DNA from: Romanomermis culicivorax
Taxonomy: Eukaryota > Nematoda > Enoplea > Mermithida > Mermithidae
Direction: 5' to 3'
DNA length: 64,000 bases
Assembly (NCBI GenBank): GCA_963922205.1
Contig: CAWUHX010000047.1
Span: 1-64,000 of the forward strand
Shown here one piece after another: positions 46,800 through 59,183 of this stretch; position 1 is the first letter of the stretch, and every line of letters begins with the position of its first letter. The notes beneath the pieces were generated by a model that saw nothing but the letters and a program-made list of their open reading frames with translations, searched no databases and was not told where the DNA came from. The position numbers and the translations under genes were made by a program.

Positions 46800-47165
46800 A
46801 GGGAAATGTCTACACTCATTTTCCCAAAAATGTTGCTACTTTCTTGGTTGTGTCGCTATTCTCCGAATTTCCCGTTTCCCTGAAAAGCCCCAATTTCCCG
46901 GAAGTTCCGATTCCCCGAATGATTGATAAAATTTCCGCTTCTCCGAACAATGTATTAGTCTTTATTACCCGAACGTCGCGATTCCCCGAATACTGCTTAA
47001 AATGATATTCTCGATTCCCGGAATGATTAATAAAATCTTATGAATCGGCGAATGTCACCGATTCCCAAGATCCAAGGATTCTTCCGATTACCGATTCATT
47101 CCTTAGAATCGCCGATTGTTGCCGATTAAATCCTAGGAATCGGCGATTTCACCTCCGAGGGCTTA
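46800..47165. repeat. Cluster of short 'cgattccccgaat' / 'gaatcggcgat' repeats
   Basis: 'gattccccgaat' or 'gattcccggaatg' occurs at about 46908, 46979 and 47015. 'aatcggcgaatg/aatcggcgattt' and its inverse 'aatcgccgatt' occur at 47042, 47107 and 47142. Part of the 46718-47005 open frame is built of this repeat and looks spurious. Confidence 0.5.
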
Positions 47166-47307
47166 AAAATGGTGAAAATCTATGGTTACTTCCCACGAAA
47201 ATGGATGTAACGAAAGGACCGAAAATTTGACTATGCAGACGAGACAGATTACGATGTCTCCTAGTTTCCTACAAAATATGACAAAAGTTCGTGTACTGCT
47301 AGGGAAC

Positions 47308-47554
47308 TATAGTCTGTTTTTTATAAAATGCTACTAAAATGAAAAATTACACAAATATTAGGTGAATTGAAAATCCTGCACATGAAGCTTTCACTCTATA
47401 TTTTTTCACTCAAAAAATTTTCAAGTGTTAGTTGAGTATCGTCACCAAATTTAAGCTCCATATGACGAACGGCTTGGTAGATGCTGAAAATGTAAAATAG
47501 AACTTGCTTTCCAGGATTCATTATTTGGAAGCATTTTATAAGAAACAGACTATA
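47308..47554. repeat. MITE of the TATAGTCTG family, best-preserved copy
   Basis: Ends TATAGTCTGTTTTTTATAAA and, inverted, TATAGTCTGTTTCTTATAAA; 247 bases. Confidence 0.82.
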
Positions 47555-47890
47555 AATCTACAAACAGCGTTTTAGTCCATAAATTTTGATTTTCAATTAT
47601 ATATCAACAAAAGTTGGCTTTTCTTGAAATTTCATGCTCAGGTTAGAAGATAGTAAAGCATTGGGTGGGAGTGAACATGAACAGAAAAACAAGCATAACA
47701 AGCTTTTTTGAAGCAAATCGGTTGTAATAAATTATTTTCCATCTACAAATTATTGGAGTTGACTCACGTTTCATTTTTCTTCATGAATCCTCTGCTTCAG
47801 CAGAACTTGTTGGTCTTCACCAAGGCGATTCGACTTGCTTTTCGTGAAAAGAAACTTGCAAATTTGTCCTATTAGAAATTCATCAATGGT
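47555..47890. other. Non-coding stretch
   Basis: Nothing recognised. Confidence 0.4.
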
Positions 47891-49213
47891 GTCACGTGCC
47901 GCTCAATTCTCCAACGTCACGTGATTCCGATCATGCCGACATTTTGTTATTTTTCATGTTTCGTTTATTACTCGATCATGCTTTTGTTTATTTCATCTTT
48001 ACACATGCATTTTGTGTTCGTTTTTATATTTTTATGCATTTCTATGTTTCGCTTTGTTGTATTTTTATTTCTTTACAAACGCGGGCTACAGTAAGCCCTT
48101 TAGCTAAAAACTTCCGCCAGTCGTGCTCCATGAGCACATGGCTATTTTTGGTGCATTCACGCACCTCTTATCATCAAAAATTAGCATCGTTTTTGTTACG
48201 CAAAAACGACTAGCTAAGAAGTTTTAGCTAAAGACGTTCATATGCTTAGCATAGGCACTGCAGTCGGCCTCAGTGCTAAACGCATGTGAACGAAAAATGT
48301 CTATGTGCTCATAGGCATCTTCTGCATCGCGTCTAGCTGCAGAAGTTAGCTGGAGCGCCGAGAAACACCGCCCAAGCTGCAGCTGTAGCCAAACATGTCC
48401 TTAAAAGGACATGTTTCTTTAGTTTTTCGCTCATTCTTGGGTTCACCAAGCTCTCGTCCGGTTGTAACTCCGCGCCCACCGCCTCCTCGTCAATTTGCAT
48501 ATTTTATTGTACACCTGTGCGTCCGCCGCCTTATTCCCAATAAATTTGCATAAATTTACCCTTGTTCACTGCGTCCGCCGCTTACCGCCTACAGTACCCG
48601 CTGCCCATCAGTGCCAGGTGTCCGACCGCCCCCGGTTCGTGAAGAAAACGTTGGAGAATCGCCTCCCGCTCGCCGCCGCTCGCCGCTAGGACGTTTGTGG
48701 ATCGCATCCCCGCCCCAGTGCCAGAAGACCGAAAGTATCCAGGGACTTGCCGCCCGTTTCGTCGAATCGCTTGAGAAACAGGACTAGGTGAGTCTTCTCA
48801 GGGGATTATTGTTATTTGTGGGGTATTTGCTGGGAAATCCTTCCTAAGTTGGTTTCCCAAGTCCACAGATAAGTCGGGCCTCCACCTCTCAGGTTCGGGC
48901 TAAAAAGGGGCTGTCTGGTTCATAATCGGGTCCCACAAATCAGGTCATTTTACGGGTGACCCTGTCCCCACTCTCACTGAGTAGGACTCGGGGATTGTCG
49001 CACCTAGCCTGGCAGCGTTGTCCATTACCCTACAGCAAGACCCCAAGGACAACACAAGAGAACCGACTATAGACCTCTCTATAGCCACCATTTGCCAGGT
49101 TAGGCCCCCAACGGCAACTTGGGAAGCCTGGGGAAAATGCCAGTATCCATCAGGAGTCACAGCCTATTACTCACTGTAATGGGATCAATCTGATATGGTT
49201 CACCATCAATGTG
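47891..49213 (+). repeat. LTR-like dispersed repeat, copy 2
   Basis: Partner of 37719-38983. GC content is higher than the surroundings in 48450-48780. A poly(A) signal AATAAA is at 48539-48544, followed by a run of 'gcgtccgccgc' words also seen in copy 1. Confidence 0.55.
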
Positions 49214-50399
49214 ACGTCTAAAACACAGTATTACCTGATGAGATACCCAAACCTCCCCAGCTCTCCCAAGTCCAACATGTCATACACGTGACATGCCGTA
49301 AAATGTGACAATCGAAAGCAGTCCATTCTTGCACATAAGCGTCGATGTGTTTTCAGCATTGAACTTTTGTTTGAGACGAATTCCTTCATTGAATTTGCTC
49401 AGTAGAAACTGCATCTGCTCGGCAAGTCCTTCGACTTTTGAGCACCCATCCTCTTCTATAATGATTTTTCTGAATTGTAGAATGCCTACAATGTTTCTTG
49501 AAGAACTGGGAGTAATGACTTATTTCATTTCCTTGCTATGTGCATTTATAGCATTATTAGTTGATGATCATCATGTAACGTACCTGCTAAAGCAGTACTG
49601 TAAATATAAAGCATACTGTATGTGATAGACATTTATTAAATATTATTTCATTTTCGTATTTTATCGTCTCAAGGGTGTCTGGGATTCACACCCAAACATT
49701 CCTATAAAATTACGTGAAGTACTTTATTTTGATCCGTTCACACCCCGGTAGCCCAATTAAGATGCCCCAATTAATTTGCACAAACGGCAGCTGGTCCCCT
49801 AGAACCTACACTAAACCACACATTCCACGGCTACTGTAATCCCCCATAAAAATCGTAAACAACACCTGCACACAGTAAAAGAAGTAGAAACCCCACCAGA
49901 CAGTAGTCTCAAGTGCAACGGTAGCAACAGTCCCACAAAACATGTGTATACAGAGAAACAGATACAGGAAGCATGAACAGAAGCACAGAGGTGTGGCTCA
50001 GCCCACCGTAGGAAACAAGCAAGACACGAAAAGCATACCGTACTAGAAAAGCATTAAGGGGCGTGACTAAGTAAGCATGAAAAGCAAGGCAGGAAGCGAT
50101 GATTCGCGGAAGAAGATGGACAGAAGCACGACCTCCCGCGTCGCCCAGGGAATGGCCCAAAACATCGTATTTAAAGAGAAGCAAAGCGTGATTTTTGTCA
50201 TTAATATTCGTAGTTTTAATTTTCATTGCTCGCGATCATCTCATAATTTGCAAGCGCCGTTTTTACGAAAGCAGTTAAACCGAGGCCATTAATTATTTGC
50301 AAGCTGAGACCACGTTGTTTCATTTATTGTTGTCGACATCTCAAAGCAGCCGTCAACTTGTACCCCTATTGCCCCGTATCATTGAACCGCCCATTTCCC
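49214..50399. other. Non-coding stretch
   Basis: No gene recognised on either strand; short open frames only. Confidence 0.45.
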
Positions 50400-51765
50400 C
50401 CGCTCCGTTGTAGCCATATCGGCCGTCCATTTGGTTAAAGTAAAGTGCTTCACAAAATCTGGTCATTACAATCGATTACTAGTGTTGGGGATGCACTTAT
50501 GGTAGCAGGCATCCCATCCATGCAAATTGTGAAAATGGCGGGAAGGCGTCATTACGTGGTGTGACGATGCGCAAAAGGTGCCATCATGCATTTTCCTCTG
50601 AACCCGTGATGTTGATCATCCAAGTCAGGGGCCCAGACCTAGATTTTTGTGACGGGCACTGCTGCAGTCGCAACAGGCGATGCAGGGCAGTGCAGTTGGT
50701 GGTAGAGAAGCTACCACCCAGTGTGCAAGAACCGTTACTGTGGGCATGACTGCCTTAAGGCAATATGTGATACGTGATGATCAATCTTATAAATTTATGT
50801 GCATGTGCGAGCCGCCCGACCCACATTTTTTGTTATTGTTCTGTTATGCCAATAAAGTGGGATGGCTGATCGTTGTTTATTTATTGATTGTTTAGTGGCA
50901 ATCGAGATCTGTATTGGGCCTCATACATTTTTCTATGGCAGCATCTCGCATCCCGGACTAGTGCGAGATCCATTGGGTAAGATTCTCTAGAGTATTCTGG
51001 TAGTTTTTCAGGTGCAAGCTGTTGGATTCCAGTTGCTGAACAGCGACTGAAGGATGTGTTTAGATCTGCTAAAGAACTGTTGCACGGTATCAGCCTTTAC
51101 CAATAGGAAGCTCATTTCATTGACCTACGGTAGCTAGTTTGGTACAAGCCAATAGACTCTTTAGTTATTTTGCCTTTCTAAACATAACACTAGATGTTGG
51201 AGTATTACCATGTTAGTTTTGACTCATTCTTCTCCTGATATATCAAAAATACTGTCCTTGCATTGTAGATTTTCATCTTAAGGAACCTGCTGCCTGCTGA
51301 ACCAGACGATTTATGTGGAGAAGATGGAGCAGAGGCTATCAACGACCAGACACAATATGATCCGAATTTGCAGATGATGAGTGGTTTATTCCAAACCAAT
51401 AGCATTGTAAACTCGTGATGTATGTCCACACTCTAAACTTTACTATCATTTAAGCTGAAACATTAAATTTCGAGAAAAAACAACTTTTGTCGATCAAGAA
51501 TTGAAAATTTAAATTTATTGACAAAAAAAATTAGCGGCTTTTTTGTGGACTTGATACTTTAACAGCACATGAACCTCAGCCATTTTTTGTATGAGACATA
51601 GTAAGCAAATTTTTGGACCTTTTGAGCTATAGCAGTACATGATAGTCATTTTCGTGGAAAGTAGTCAGCTTTTCCACCATTTTCACCGTCTCATTTTTGA
51701 CACTTTGTAATGACCAGATTTGTGTGAGGTACTTTACTTCTAACCAACGGTCGCTACGGCGGGAA
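50400..51765. mobile_element. DNA-transposon relic with ~65-bp inverted ends
   Basis: 50402-50475 and 51708-51770 are inverted copies: 'aatctggtcattacaa' at 50458 and its inverse at about 51710, preceded by 'ggtta-aagtaaagt-cttcac' in both. The plus-strand copy of the 16811-17053 repeat (50555-50745) lies inside. No transposase. Confidence 0.5.
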
Positions 51766-52053
51766 CAAAAGGGCGCAGGTGGCACAATACACGGCGTTTT
51801 CACTGAAGCCATTTGGGCTTGACAACACTGCCTGCGGGAAAATCGATAAATTTCCACCCTTATTAATTCCTTCGGATCTTTTCTAGAATATACTGTAGCC
51901 AAAAATTGTTTGAGAATTTGAGCGCTCCGCTGGCTGCCCTTCTATACCTCATTTCATTTACTGATTCGGAATGTTCATTCAACGAGTTGTGTTTCAAAGG
52001 TTGAATAGCTTATGTTTCAGTCAGTATTGTCCTTATCCTGTATTTGTTGTTAA
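51766..52053. other. Left flank of the young retrotransposon
   Basis: Non-coding. The right flank lies outside the window, so the target duplication cannot be read. Confidence 0.5.
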
Positions 52054-52639
52054 TGTTGTGGAGCAATTTGACGTATTTGTAAAGCTCGTGTCGTTTGCGA
52101 GAAAGATCAGCAAGTTTGATTTGGAAAGATCGTGACGAGACCACCGAAGAGGCGTGGCTACAATGTGAAGAAATTATGAAAGTGTTCTTTCATTAGTTTG
52201 CGTTGTACTGTAGCCGAAAGGTTGTGTTTTTTGGTGTTTGTCTGGAGAGTGTGTGGCGGCTTTGTACATTAGTAAATTGTGAAAAGTCTGTTCTAAGTTG
52301 AGTCAAACTATTTGGAAAATAGTTTGAGTGAGCGAGTAAAACTCCTAAGCGGTTAAGAATTTACGGCGCGAGTTCCGGCATCCGAAAACCTTTGGCGACC
52401 TGAGCGAAGATCCCTGGATAAAATTGACACAGCGCTCTCTACGAGCCCGTCAATCTCCTGCGTTCGACTATCGTTGCGTTGATTCCGTAAAACACTCCGA
52501 GTGTTTCGTCTACAGCGTTCCGCACGCTCTTCCACGTTCTGTACGTCTCTTCTAAAACGCGCGATAAATCGTCGAGCTACACAGCTAAATTCTCATCTGC
52601 GTTCCGTCGTCTATCATCTCTAATTTCTCACGCACGACA
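52054..52639 (+). repeat. 5' LTR
   Basis: Starts TGTTGTGGAGC, the same as at 63713. The 3' end is set at ...CGACA (52639), five bases before the primer site. That end is inferred, since the other LTR is cut. Confidence 0.85.
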
Positions 52640-52644
52640 TAATT

Positions 52645-52662
52645 TGGTGACCGTACCAGCTC
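52645..52662 (+). other. tRNA primer binding site
   Basis: TGGTGACCGTACCAGCTC. The first nine bases differ by one from the TGGCGACCG start of the tRNA-Arg primer site of the Drosophila mdg1/412 group, so tRNA-Arg is the likely primer. Confidence 0.55.
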
Positions 52663-52714
52663 GTCTAAAGGTTGAGGAAACGCCGAAATTTGCGAAAAAT
52701 CGAAAATCCGAAAA

Positions 52715-55700
52715 ATGGAAGAAAACCGCACGCGTCGCTCTACTGCGCTCGGCTACGAAAAAGGTTCCTATAAGAAACTAGCGAATCCCGATAATCTAGA
52801 AATCGAAAATTTCGATTGCGAAAACGCGAATCTACCGCTTCTCTACGAAGCAGATAAGCGTAATTTCGATCTACCAGAAACGTCCGCTCCGTTAAAAACG
52901 CGAAAAACCTCACGATCTCTATCTCCGAAAATCGTCGAAAATCGAAAATTCAACTTTCTAAAACCGAAACCGAAGGATACCGATCCTCGAAAAATCTTCG
53001 ATAATGAGGCGTATATCGACGTAATGCAAAAATGCGATGCCGAAATGATAAATTTTCGTGGCGACGCTACTAACGCGTTAAGCGAAATCGTAACTATCGC
53101 GACTCAACAGCGAAAACTTCTCGATGAGTTTAAAACCAAAATCGAAGCGATGAGAGCTCAGAAAGAAGAGCTAACGAAACCGAATGTTCCCGAAATCGAA
53201 AATATCGCGAGACCTACGAGCTCTTACGCTCAGTCTCTGAAATCGAATAAACCGAAAAACGTCACTAGCGATCGAAAAAGTCAACTTAGTTTTCGTGGAA
53301 TAATCGACGATGATGATGATCTAATCATCCCGACACAAACGTTTGACCGCTCTAACGCGCTAAACGCGCTAAACTCTCAGATAAATTTTCCGTCTATCCC
53401 ACCTTCTCAGGTGCATAGATCTTTCGCCGATGACGAAACGAGAATTAAGACTATCTGTAAAAAGATAGCGCCGCAAAAACTAGATAATTCGACCCGAAAT
53501 CAACAAGTGTTGAAATTCTTCATTGCGCTCGAAAACGAGTTCGGCCTTGATGCGTCTGAGTATGTAAAACTTCACACTTTGCGTCGCTTGACTTGCGATG
53601 GTGCCCTGAACACCATACGTGATGTCCGATCCTACGATGAAGCGAAACAGATTTTGATGTGTATGAATGCACCGAATTGCGACCAAGATACACTCCAATG
53701 CGAGCTCCAGTCTATCGCTCCGTTTGAAACTGAAGATCCGTCAGCTTTCTTAAATCGAATCAGCACTTACGTACATCTACTGTACTATGACAGAAGCGCT
53801 CAGTATCGCCATAGAAAAGTTATCACAACTTTTCTTTGGAAAATGCCTGAAATTTACAGAGTCTCGATTGACGCGAGTACTCTAGAAACGATCACTGACT
53901 TAGCTATAGCCGTCGCGAAAGTTCAGAAAATCCAAAGAGCGAATAAACAGTCGACTGTCAGAGTAGAACAACCTATACTGGTTAACACACTCGAAAATCC
54001 ATCGGAAGAGCAACCAGCTCAATCGCGCTTCAGAAATGATTCGAAACCTCGTTTCAGAGATAACTCTCAATCCCGAAATAGAGACGACTCTAGACAGCGA
54101 AACAGCGCGAGGTTTCAAGAAAATTCGACTCTAGCGAAGACGAAAGAATTGGAAGAAAGCATAAAAGGAGTCCTAGAAAAGTTCGGAATCCGAGAAAATT
54201 CGCAAAACGCTAACAATTTCGAAAATCGAAGATCGCGATTCGATCGCGGGACGAGTCCGAACTTTCGGAACAGAGAAAACATTCCTATACGGGATTTCTC
54301 TCAGAATCGAAATTTCCAACGAAATCAGTCACGTGAACGACCCGTAAAATATTGCACCTATCATGGTCAATGTAAACACGACAGCTCCGAATGCTATCAA
54401 TTGAAACCACAGGCTTCTCAGCCTCGGCAACAGCAACTGAATCATCAATGGCAAAATAACCATAATTGGCGTCCTCGTTTTCAACAAAATACGCGTAACT
54501 ACACGCTCAATCAGAATCAAAATTTCGATCGAAATAACCGATTTTTCAATCGCGATAATCGAAACTATCAGAGAGATGTTGCAAACATTTCTCTCTGCGA
54601 TTCCGAATCCCGACAAGAAAAGATAATCGAAAAGCACTACTACTATCCGATGAATAACTCACAGTCTGTACAGACTCAGCTAACTTCTCCGAAATCTTCG
54701 CAACAAGTTTTGCCATCAGAAACCAAAACGGTGATTAACACACCTAAAACTTTCGTTCCGATGAAACCGACAACTAGTACAGCTAACATGCTTGAACCGA
54801 CAGAAGCTTCTAAAGCTACAAACTTCTTCGTCGCTCCCGGAATCACTGATTTCACAATCGAAAAACCTACTGAACCGTGGATCGCGAGATCTAGTGTGTG
54901 TCGAATCGAAGAATGTTCGCAAAAGGATATCAAACTGCTGAGCTTATACGCTCCTACTCGTGCTTTTCACATCGATGCCGAAATCGGAAAAACCAAAACG
55001 AAAGCGTTGATCGATACCGGTGCTCAGTGTTCAGTCATTTCCTCATGTCTAGCTCAACGCTCTTTGGGGATTGACTATGATACTTTGGAAACATCCGCGC
55101 AGATAAAAGTAGCCGACGGAGCTATCGTCGATGCCAGAGGTCCGATAATCTTCAAAATCAGCTCATCTTTCGGAACGCATCTAGTACGATGCTGGATACT
55201 ACCTACTACAGGAGAGCAATGCCTCCTAGGAACCGATTTCCTAGTGCATCCGAGTGTACGAGCCGTAATAAACTTTCGCGAAAATTTCATCAGAATCGGA
55301 GACGTTCAGCAAGAACTAAATCTAGTTTTGAAACCGATCGAAAAAGCGCCCTATGACGAAGTATTTTCAAATACTTCTACGGGACATAGTCAAACGCAAA
55401 TCGTAAAAATCGACAGATCGCTACCGATTTTGAATATTTCGTCATGCTATGTAGAACCGAATTGCCAGACTTGGGTAAACAGGAAAGTCTTCCCTTTCAC
55501 AAACGAAAGCTTCAAAAGCGTCATAGTTCAACCCGTGAACTTCGGAAAAGAAAACTGCGAATATCCGATCGAACTTGCGATAATCAACATAACCGAAGGC
55601 AAATGTCCACTATTATTCGTCAATAATAGTGCGAACGGTATCCATCTAGAACCTAACCAGCTCATCGCTGAGGTTAAATTCAAACTCGAAGAATCGAACA

Positions 55701-58024
55701 TGACCGTCGCGTCGCTAAGCGATCATGAAGAAGACTATGAACCAGCAACGTTGGTTAAAGACCAGTCAACTATGTCGGAAGAAGAAAAACTTCAACACGC
55801 TCTCAAAAAAATGACCGAAAAGTCGAATATCGACGATGAAGATAGAAAAATCGCTATCGAAGTCTTCAAGCAGTATCGTGATGTTTTTAGTCTCCCTGGA
55901 GATCAACCTACTCTCACTCACGAGTTAACGGTCTCTTTAGACACCGGTGATGCAAAACCAGTCGCAAAACACTATTATCGTGCGCCGATTGAACAAAGAC
56001 CAATGGTTCGTCAGAAAATCCAAGAAATGCTAGAAAAAGGCCTCATCGAACCTTCGCGATCACCGTGGGCTGCACCTATGTTTCTGGTAACAAAAAAAGA
56101 TGGAAGTTGGCGACCCGTAGTCGATTATAGAGGTATAAATGAAGTTACTCCTAGCGATAAGTTTCCGATCCCGAGAATCGATGACTATCTAGATGCTCTA
56201 GGCAACCCAAGATTTTTCTCAACTCTAGACTTAAAAGCAGGGTACTGGCAAATCCCTTTAGACATCGCTTCACGCGATAAAACTACTTTCGTCAGTCAAG
56301 AAGGCTTGTTTCGTTTCAAAGTTCTACCTTTTGGTTTGAAAAACGCTCCCGCTGAATTTCAAAGACTAATGGAACGGATCCTGCATCCATACATCTGGAA
56401 AATCTGTTTGGTCTATATCGACGATATCATAGTCTTTTCGCAAACGTATAACGATCATCTAGCACATATCCAACTGATCTTTGATGCTCTTCGTGACGCG
56501 AATCTAACGCTAAGACCAGATAAATGCGATTTTGTACCGAAACAAGTAAAGTTTCTTGGTCACTTGCTAAGCGAAAATGGAATCTCGCCTGATCCCGAAA
56601 AGGTCTCCGCGATCGTAAACTATGAAATGCCAAAAACGGTAAAAGATCTTCAAAGTTTTTTGGGCCTTGTCCAATGGTGTAGACGATTCATACCGAATCT
56701 TGCCACTCTTTCCCGACCGCTCTATCAACTTCTACGAAAAAATGCGAAATATGAAATAAGCGAAGAACATCGTACAGCGTTTAACGAGATTAAAACATCT
56801 CTAACCTCAACTCCTTTTTTGCGATATCCTGTATATAACGACGAAAAATCGAAATTCATCATCCAAACTGATGCTAGCACAACTGCTATTGGTGCGATTT
56901 TGTATCAAGAAAATGAAAATGATCAATGGGTCATCGCGTATAATAGTAGAGTTCTTTCTGACGTAGAAACCCGATACAGTACGACTGAGCGCGAATGTCT
57001 CGCAATCGTAGAAGCTTTTCGGTGGTACAGACACTATGTCTATGGACAAAAAGTAACGGTCAGAACTGATCATAAACCTTTGCAATGGATCAAAGAAGAA
57101 AAACATCGAAATTCGCGACTTCAGAACTTCGCAATAAAGCTTCAAGACTACGACTATCGTGTTGAATATGTAAAAGGCAAAGAAAATGCTTGCGCTGATT
57201 TTCTATCACGAAATGAGCCTCGCGCTAAAGTGAAGTCAAAAACAAGCGAAGAAGTAACAAATGAAATATTCAGACCAACGTTTCGCGAAGAGAAAAAGAC
57301 TGTCGCAGCGGCAATAACAAGGTCAATGACGCAAAAAGAAGAAAGAAATAAAGTGCCGAAGTTCGAAGAAGACTTTCAACAGCCTGAAAAACGGCTAGTA
57401 ACTATAGAATCGCCGGAAGAAATCCGAGAAGCTCAAAGAAAAGATCCGTACATCGCGAAGTTGATAAAAGTCCTAGAACAAAACCAAATCTCTACGATTT
57501 CATCTGCTTTCCATACCGAAAACGAAATAGTGTACCGAACATCAAAACAAGCTCACACAGCTTCCGCGATAGTAGTCCCAACTACTTTGATTGAAAGTGT
57601 TTTGTATCAATTTCACGGCGCGAAGATTTTGAGCCATCAAGGTCATAGACGCACTACAGCGATGATTCGTCAGCATTTCTGGTGGCCGAAAATGGAAGAA
57701 TCGATAATAAAGTGGATCAAAACGTGCAAAACATGTCAACAAACAACTTCTCAGTTGCCGAAACCTCCTCCATTGATGCCGATACAACCAAAATATCCAT
57801 TTGAAATCGTCGCAACCGACATAGTAAACATATCCCCTCTGGGTGAGAAAAGATCATACGTCATCGTATTTCAAGACTACTTCACTAAATGGGTAAGCGC
57901 TCATCTGATTCCGGATCAAAAAGCAGCCACTATAGTTGAAAGTTTCGTAAACAACGTAGTTTTGGTTCATGGCAGCCCGAAACACTTCTATCAGATCAGG
58001 GTTCAGGATTCACTTCAAACTTGA
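52715..58024 (+). CDS. gag-pol: Ty3/gypsy gag-pol polyprotein (frame break near its end)
   Basis: 1769 codons, gag and pol fused in one frame. Gag core at about residues 250-390, then an Arg/Asn/Gln-rich stretch and a zinc knuckle C-x2-H-x4-H-x4-C (Cys547 to Cys560). Protease active site DTG at 767-769 with LLGTDFL near 836. RT from about 1086 with the catalytic YIDD at 1234-1237. RNase H with its first Asp at 1386 (QTDAS). Integrase zinc-binding region from about 1634 (CKTCQQ), and the first catalytic Asp at 1702 (VATDIV). Shortly after HGSPK (about 57985) the frame is lost by one base; the rest of integrase continues in the -1 frame to 58692. The whole protein copies and inserts the element. 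The start is the first ATG after the primer site; upstream in-frame context is non-coding. Confidence 0.93.
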   Translation: MEENRTRRSTALGYEKGSYKKLANPDNLEIENFDCENANLPLLYEADKRNFDLPETSAPLKTRKTSRSLSPKIVENRKFNFLKPKPKDTDPRKIFDNEAYIDVMQKCDAEMINFRGDATNALSEIVTIATQQRKLLDEFKTKIEAMRAQKEELTKPNVPEIENIARPTSSYAQSLKSNKPKNVTSDRKSQLSFRGIIDDDDDLIIPTQTFDRSNALNALNSQINFPSIPPSQVHRSFADDETRIKTICKKIAPQKLDNSTRNQQVLKFFIALENEFGLDASEYVKLHTLRRLTCDGALNTIRDVRSYDEAKQILMCMNAPNCDQDTLQCELQSIAPFETEDPSAFLNRISTYVHLLYYDRSAQYRHRKVITTFLWKMPEIYRVSIDASTLETITDLAIAVAKVQKIQRANKQSTVRVEQPILVNTLENPSEEQPAQSRFRNDSKPRFRDNSQSRNRDDSRQRNSARFQENSTLAKTKELEESIKGVLEKFGIRENSQNANNFENRRSRFDRGTSPNFRNRENIPIRDFSQNRNFQRNQSRERPVKYCTYHGQCKHDSSECYQLKPQASQPRQQQLNHQWQNNHNWRPRFQQNTRNYTLNQNQNFDRNNRFFNRDNRNYQRDVANISLCDSESRQEKIIEKHYYYPMNNSQSVQTQLTSPKSSQQVLPSETKTVINTPKTFVPMKPTTSTANMLEPTEASKATNFFVAPGITDFTIEKPTEPWIARSSVCRIEECSQKDIKLLSLYAPTRAFHIDAEIGKTKTKALIDTGAQCSVISSCLAQRSLGIDYDTLETSAQIKVADGAIVDARGPIIFKISSSFGTHLVRCWILPTTGEQCLLGTDFLVHPSVRAVINFRENFIRIGDVQQELNLVLKPIEKAPYDEVFSNTSTGHSQTQIVKIDRSLPILNISSCYVEPNCQTWVNRKVFPFTNESFKSVIVQPVNFGKENCEYPIELAIINITEGKCPLLFVNNSANGIHLEPNQLIAEVKFKLEESNMTVASLSDHEEDYEPATLVKDQSTMSEEEKLQHALKKMTEKSNIDDEDRKIAIEVFKQYRDVFSLPGDQPTLTHELTVSLDTGDAKPVAKHYYRAPIEQRPMVRQKIQEMLEKGLIEPSRSPWAAPMFLVTKKDGSWRPVVDYRGINEVTPSDKFPIPRIDDYLDALGNPRFFSTLDLKAGYWQIPLDIASRDKTTFVSQEGLFRFKVLPFGLKNAPAEFQRLMERILHPYIWKICLVYIDDIIVFSQTYNDHLAHIQLIFDALRDANLTLRPDKCDFVPKQVKFLGHLLSENGISPDPEKVSAIVNYEMPKTVKDLQSFLGLVQWCRRFIPNLATLSRPLYQLLRKNAKYEISEEHRTAFNEIKTSLTSTPFLRYPVYNDEKSKFIIQTDASTTAIGAILYQENENDQWVIAYNSRVLSDVETRYSTTERECLAIVEAFRWYRHYVYGQKVTVRTDHKPLQWIKEEKHRNSRLQNFAIKLQDYDYRVEYVKGKENACADFLSRNEPRAKVKSKTSEEVTNEIFRPTFREEKKTVAAAITRSMTQKEERNKVPKFEEDFQQPEKRLVTIESPEEIREAQRKDPYIAKLIKVLEQNQISTISSAFHTENEIVYRTSKQAHTASAIVVPTTLIESVLYQFHGAKILSHQGHRRTTAMIRQHFWWPKMEESIIKWIKTCKTCQQTTSQLPKPPPLMPIQPKYPFEIVATDIVNISPLGEKRSYVIVFQDYFTKWVSAHLIPDQKAATIVESFVNNVVLVHGSPKHFYQIRVQDSLQT

Positions 58025-58692
58025 TGAAAGACATCGCGAAACTTCTAAAAGTTCAGAAAATCAATACCACTGCGTATCACCCGCAATGCAATGGAATGGT
58101 AGAAAGATTCAATCAAACGCTGATTTCCCAACTCAAAAAATTCACCGCTGAAGACCCCGATAATTGGGAACGATATCTACCTTTCGCAACATTCGCCTAT
58201 AACGCTGTTCCTCACACAGCTACTCACTTTTCTCCGTTTCGACTTTTGCGGGGTTACGAACCTAGAATCGCTATAGATTTCGACTGCGCGAAAAGTCTAA
58301 CGTTACCGCTAAACTACGATGCGTATCAGTATATCTTCACGCAAGCGCAACTAACGCTATATAACGAAGTTTTCGAAAACTTAAAAAACGCGTCCGAATC
58401 ACATAAACGATACTTCGATAAGAAAGCGAAAGACCAAAAATACGATCTAAACGATCTCATACTGTTGCTTAACAACAAAAAAGCAACTAAAATCGACAAA
58501 GACTATATCGGACCCTTCGTAGTGGTCGAAAACTCCGAAATTACGAAAAACGTCATAACTATCGATAGTTTAGATTGTCCCGGACAATCTCAGAAAGTCT
58601 CACTTTCTCGCGTAAAGCCATACATGCCTCGCACGGCATCGGCAATCTTAGAAACGGAAGACAATGGTCCTCCAAAAATTTGTAAACATTAA
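57986..58692 (+). pseudogene. Integrase C-terminal part, in the -1 frame
   Basis: Open frame that continues the integrase: second catalytic Asp in SDQGSGF (about 57997), the Glu of the DDE triad in NGMVERFNQ (58102), then the C-terminal GPY/F-type segment YIGPFVVVE (about 58504-58530). First internal ATG is at 58021. Sequence quality is as good as in the upstream part, so the shift is recent or a sequence error. I see no slippery heptamer at the break, so programmed frameshifting is unlikely. Confidence 0.85.
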
Positions 58693-59183
58693 AATTAATA
58701 TTTTTGATATATTTTAACTAACACTAATTTTTAATTTTGATAAATAAAGTCTAACTATTTAATATTTTTGAGCAAAGCGATGAGTACAAATTTTCGAATA
58801 TTTAAAAACGCGCAAAACGCGCTCATACAGATTCTATGTGGAATGAATGAAAGGAATGCGTGTGATATTATTATGTGATTTTGTACTTATTCACGTCCAT
58901 TTCGAATAAATTGACCTTCCATAAGTAGTTGCGCAGAAGAGAGATTGAACAGAAAGCGCGCGCTGTAGGAAAATCTTCCTCTGGTCCCACCCAATCTGAA
59001 CTTTACACTTTTCGCCATGTGCATGAAAATTTAAATTCATGGTTTAACAACTTTCCACTTTACACCTTCATTTTTATAGCAAGATAGTTTGGCTTAAATT
59101 TTTCATTTCGCAAAATTGAAACGATAGAGAACGGTCGCATCGAATTTGAAATTCTTCAAGATCAAAGTTGAAAGATAAAAGCG
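58693..59183 (+). other. Spacer between pol and ORF3
   Basis: AT-rich non-coding stretch. It has an AATAAA at 58743-58748. ORF3 is probably reached by a spliced or internally started RNA; no clear acceptor stands out here. Confidence 0.5.

Noticed and set aside
57960..58030. Programmed -1 frameshift between gag-pol and the rest of integrase
   Set aside because: The break lies inside the catalytic core of integrase and no slippery heptamer is visible; a new mutation or sequence error is simpler.
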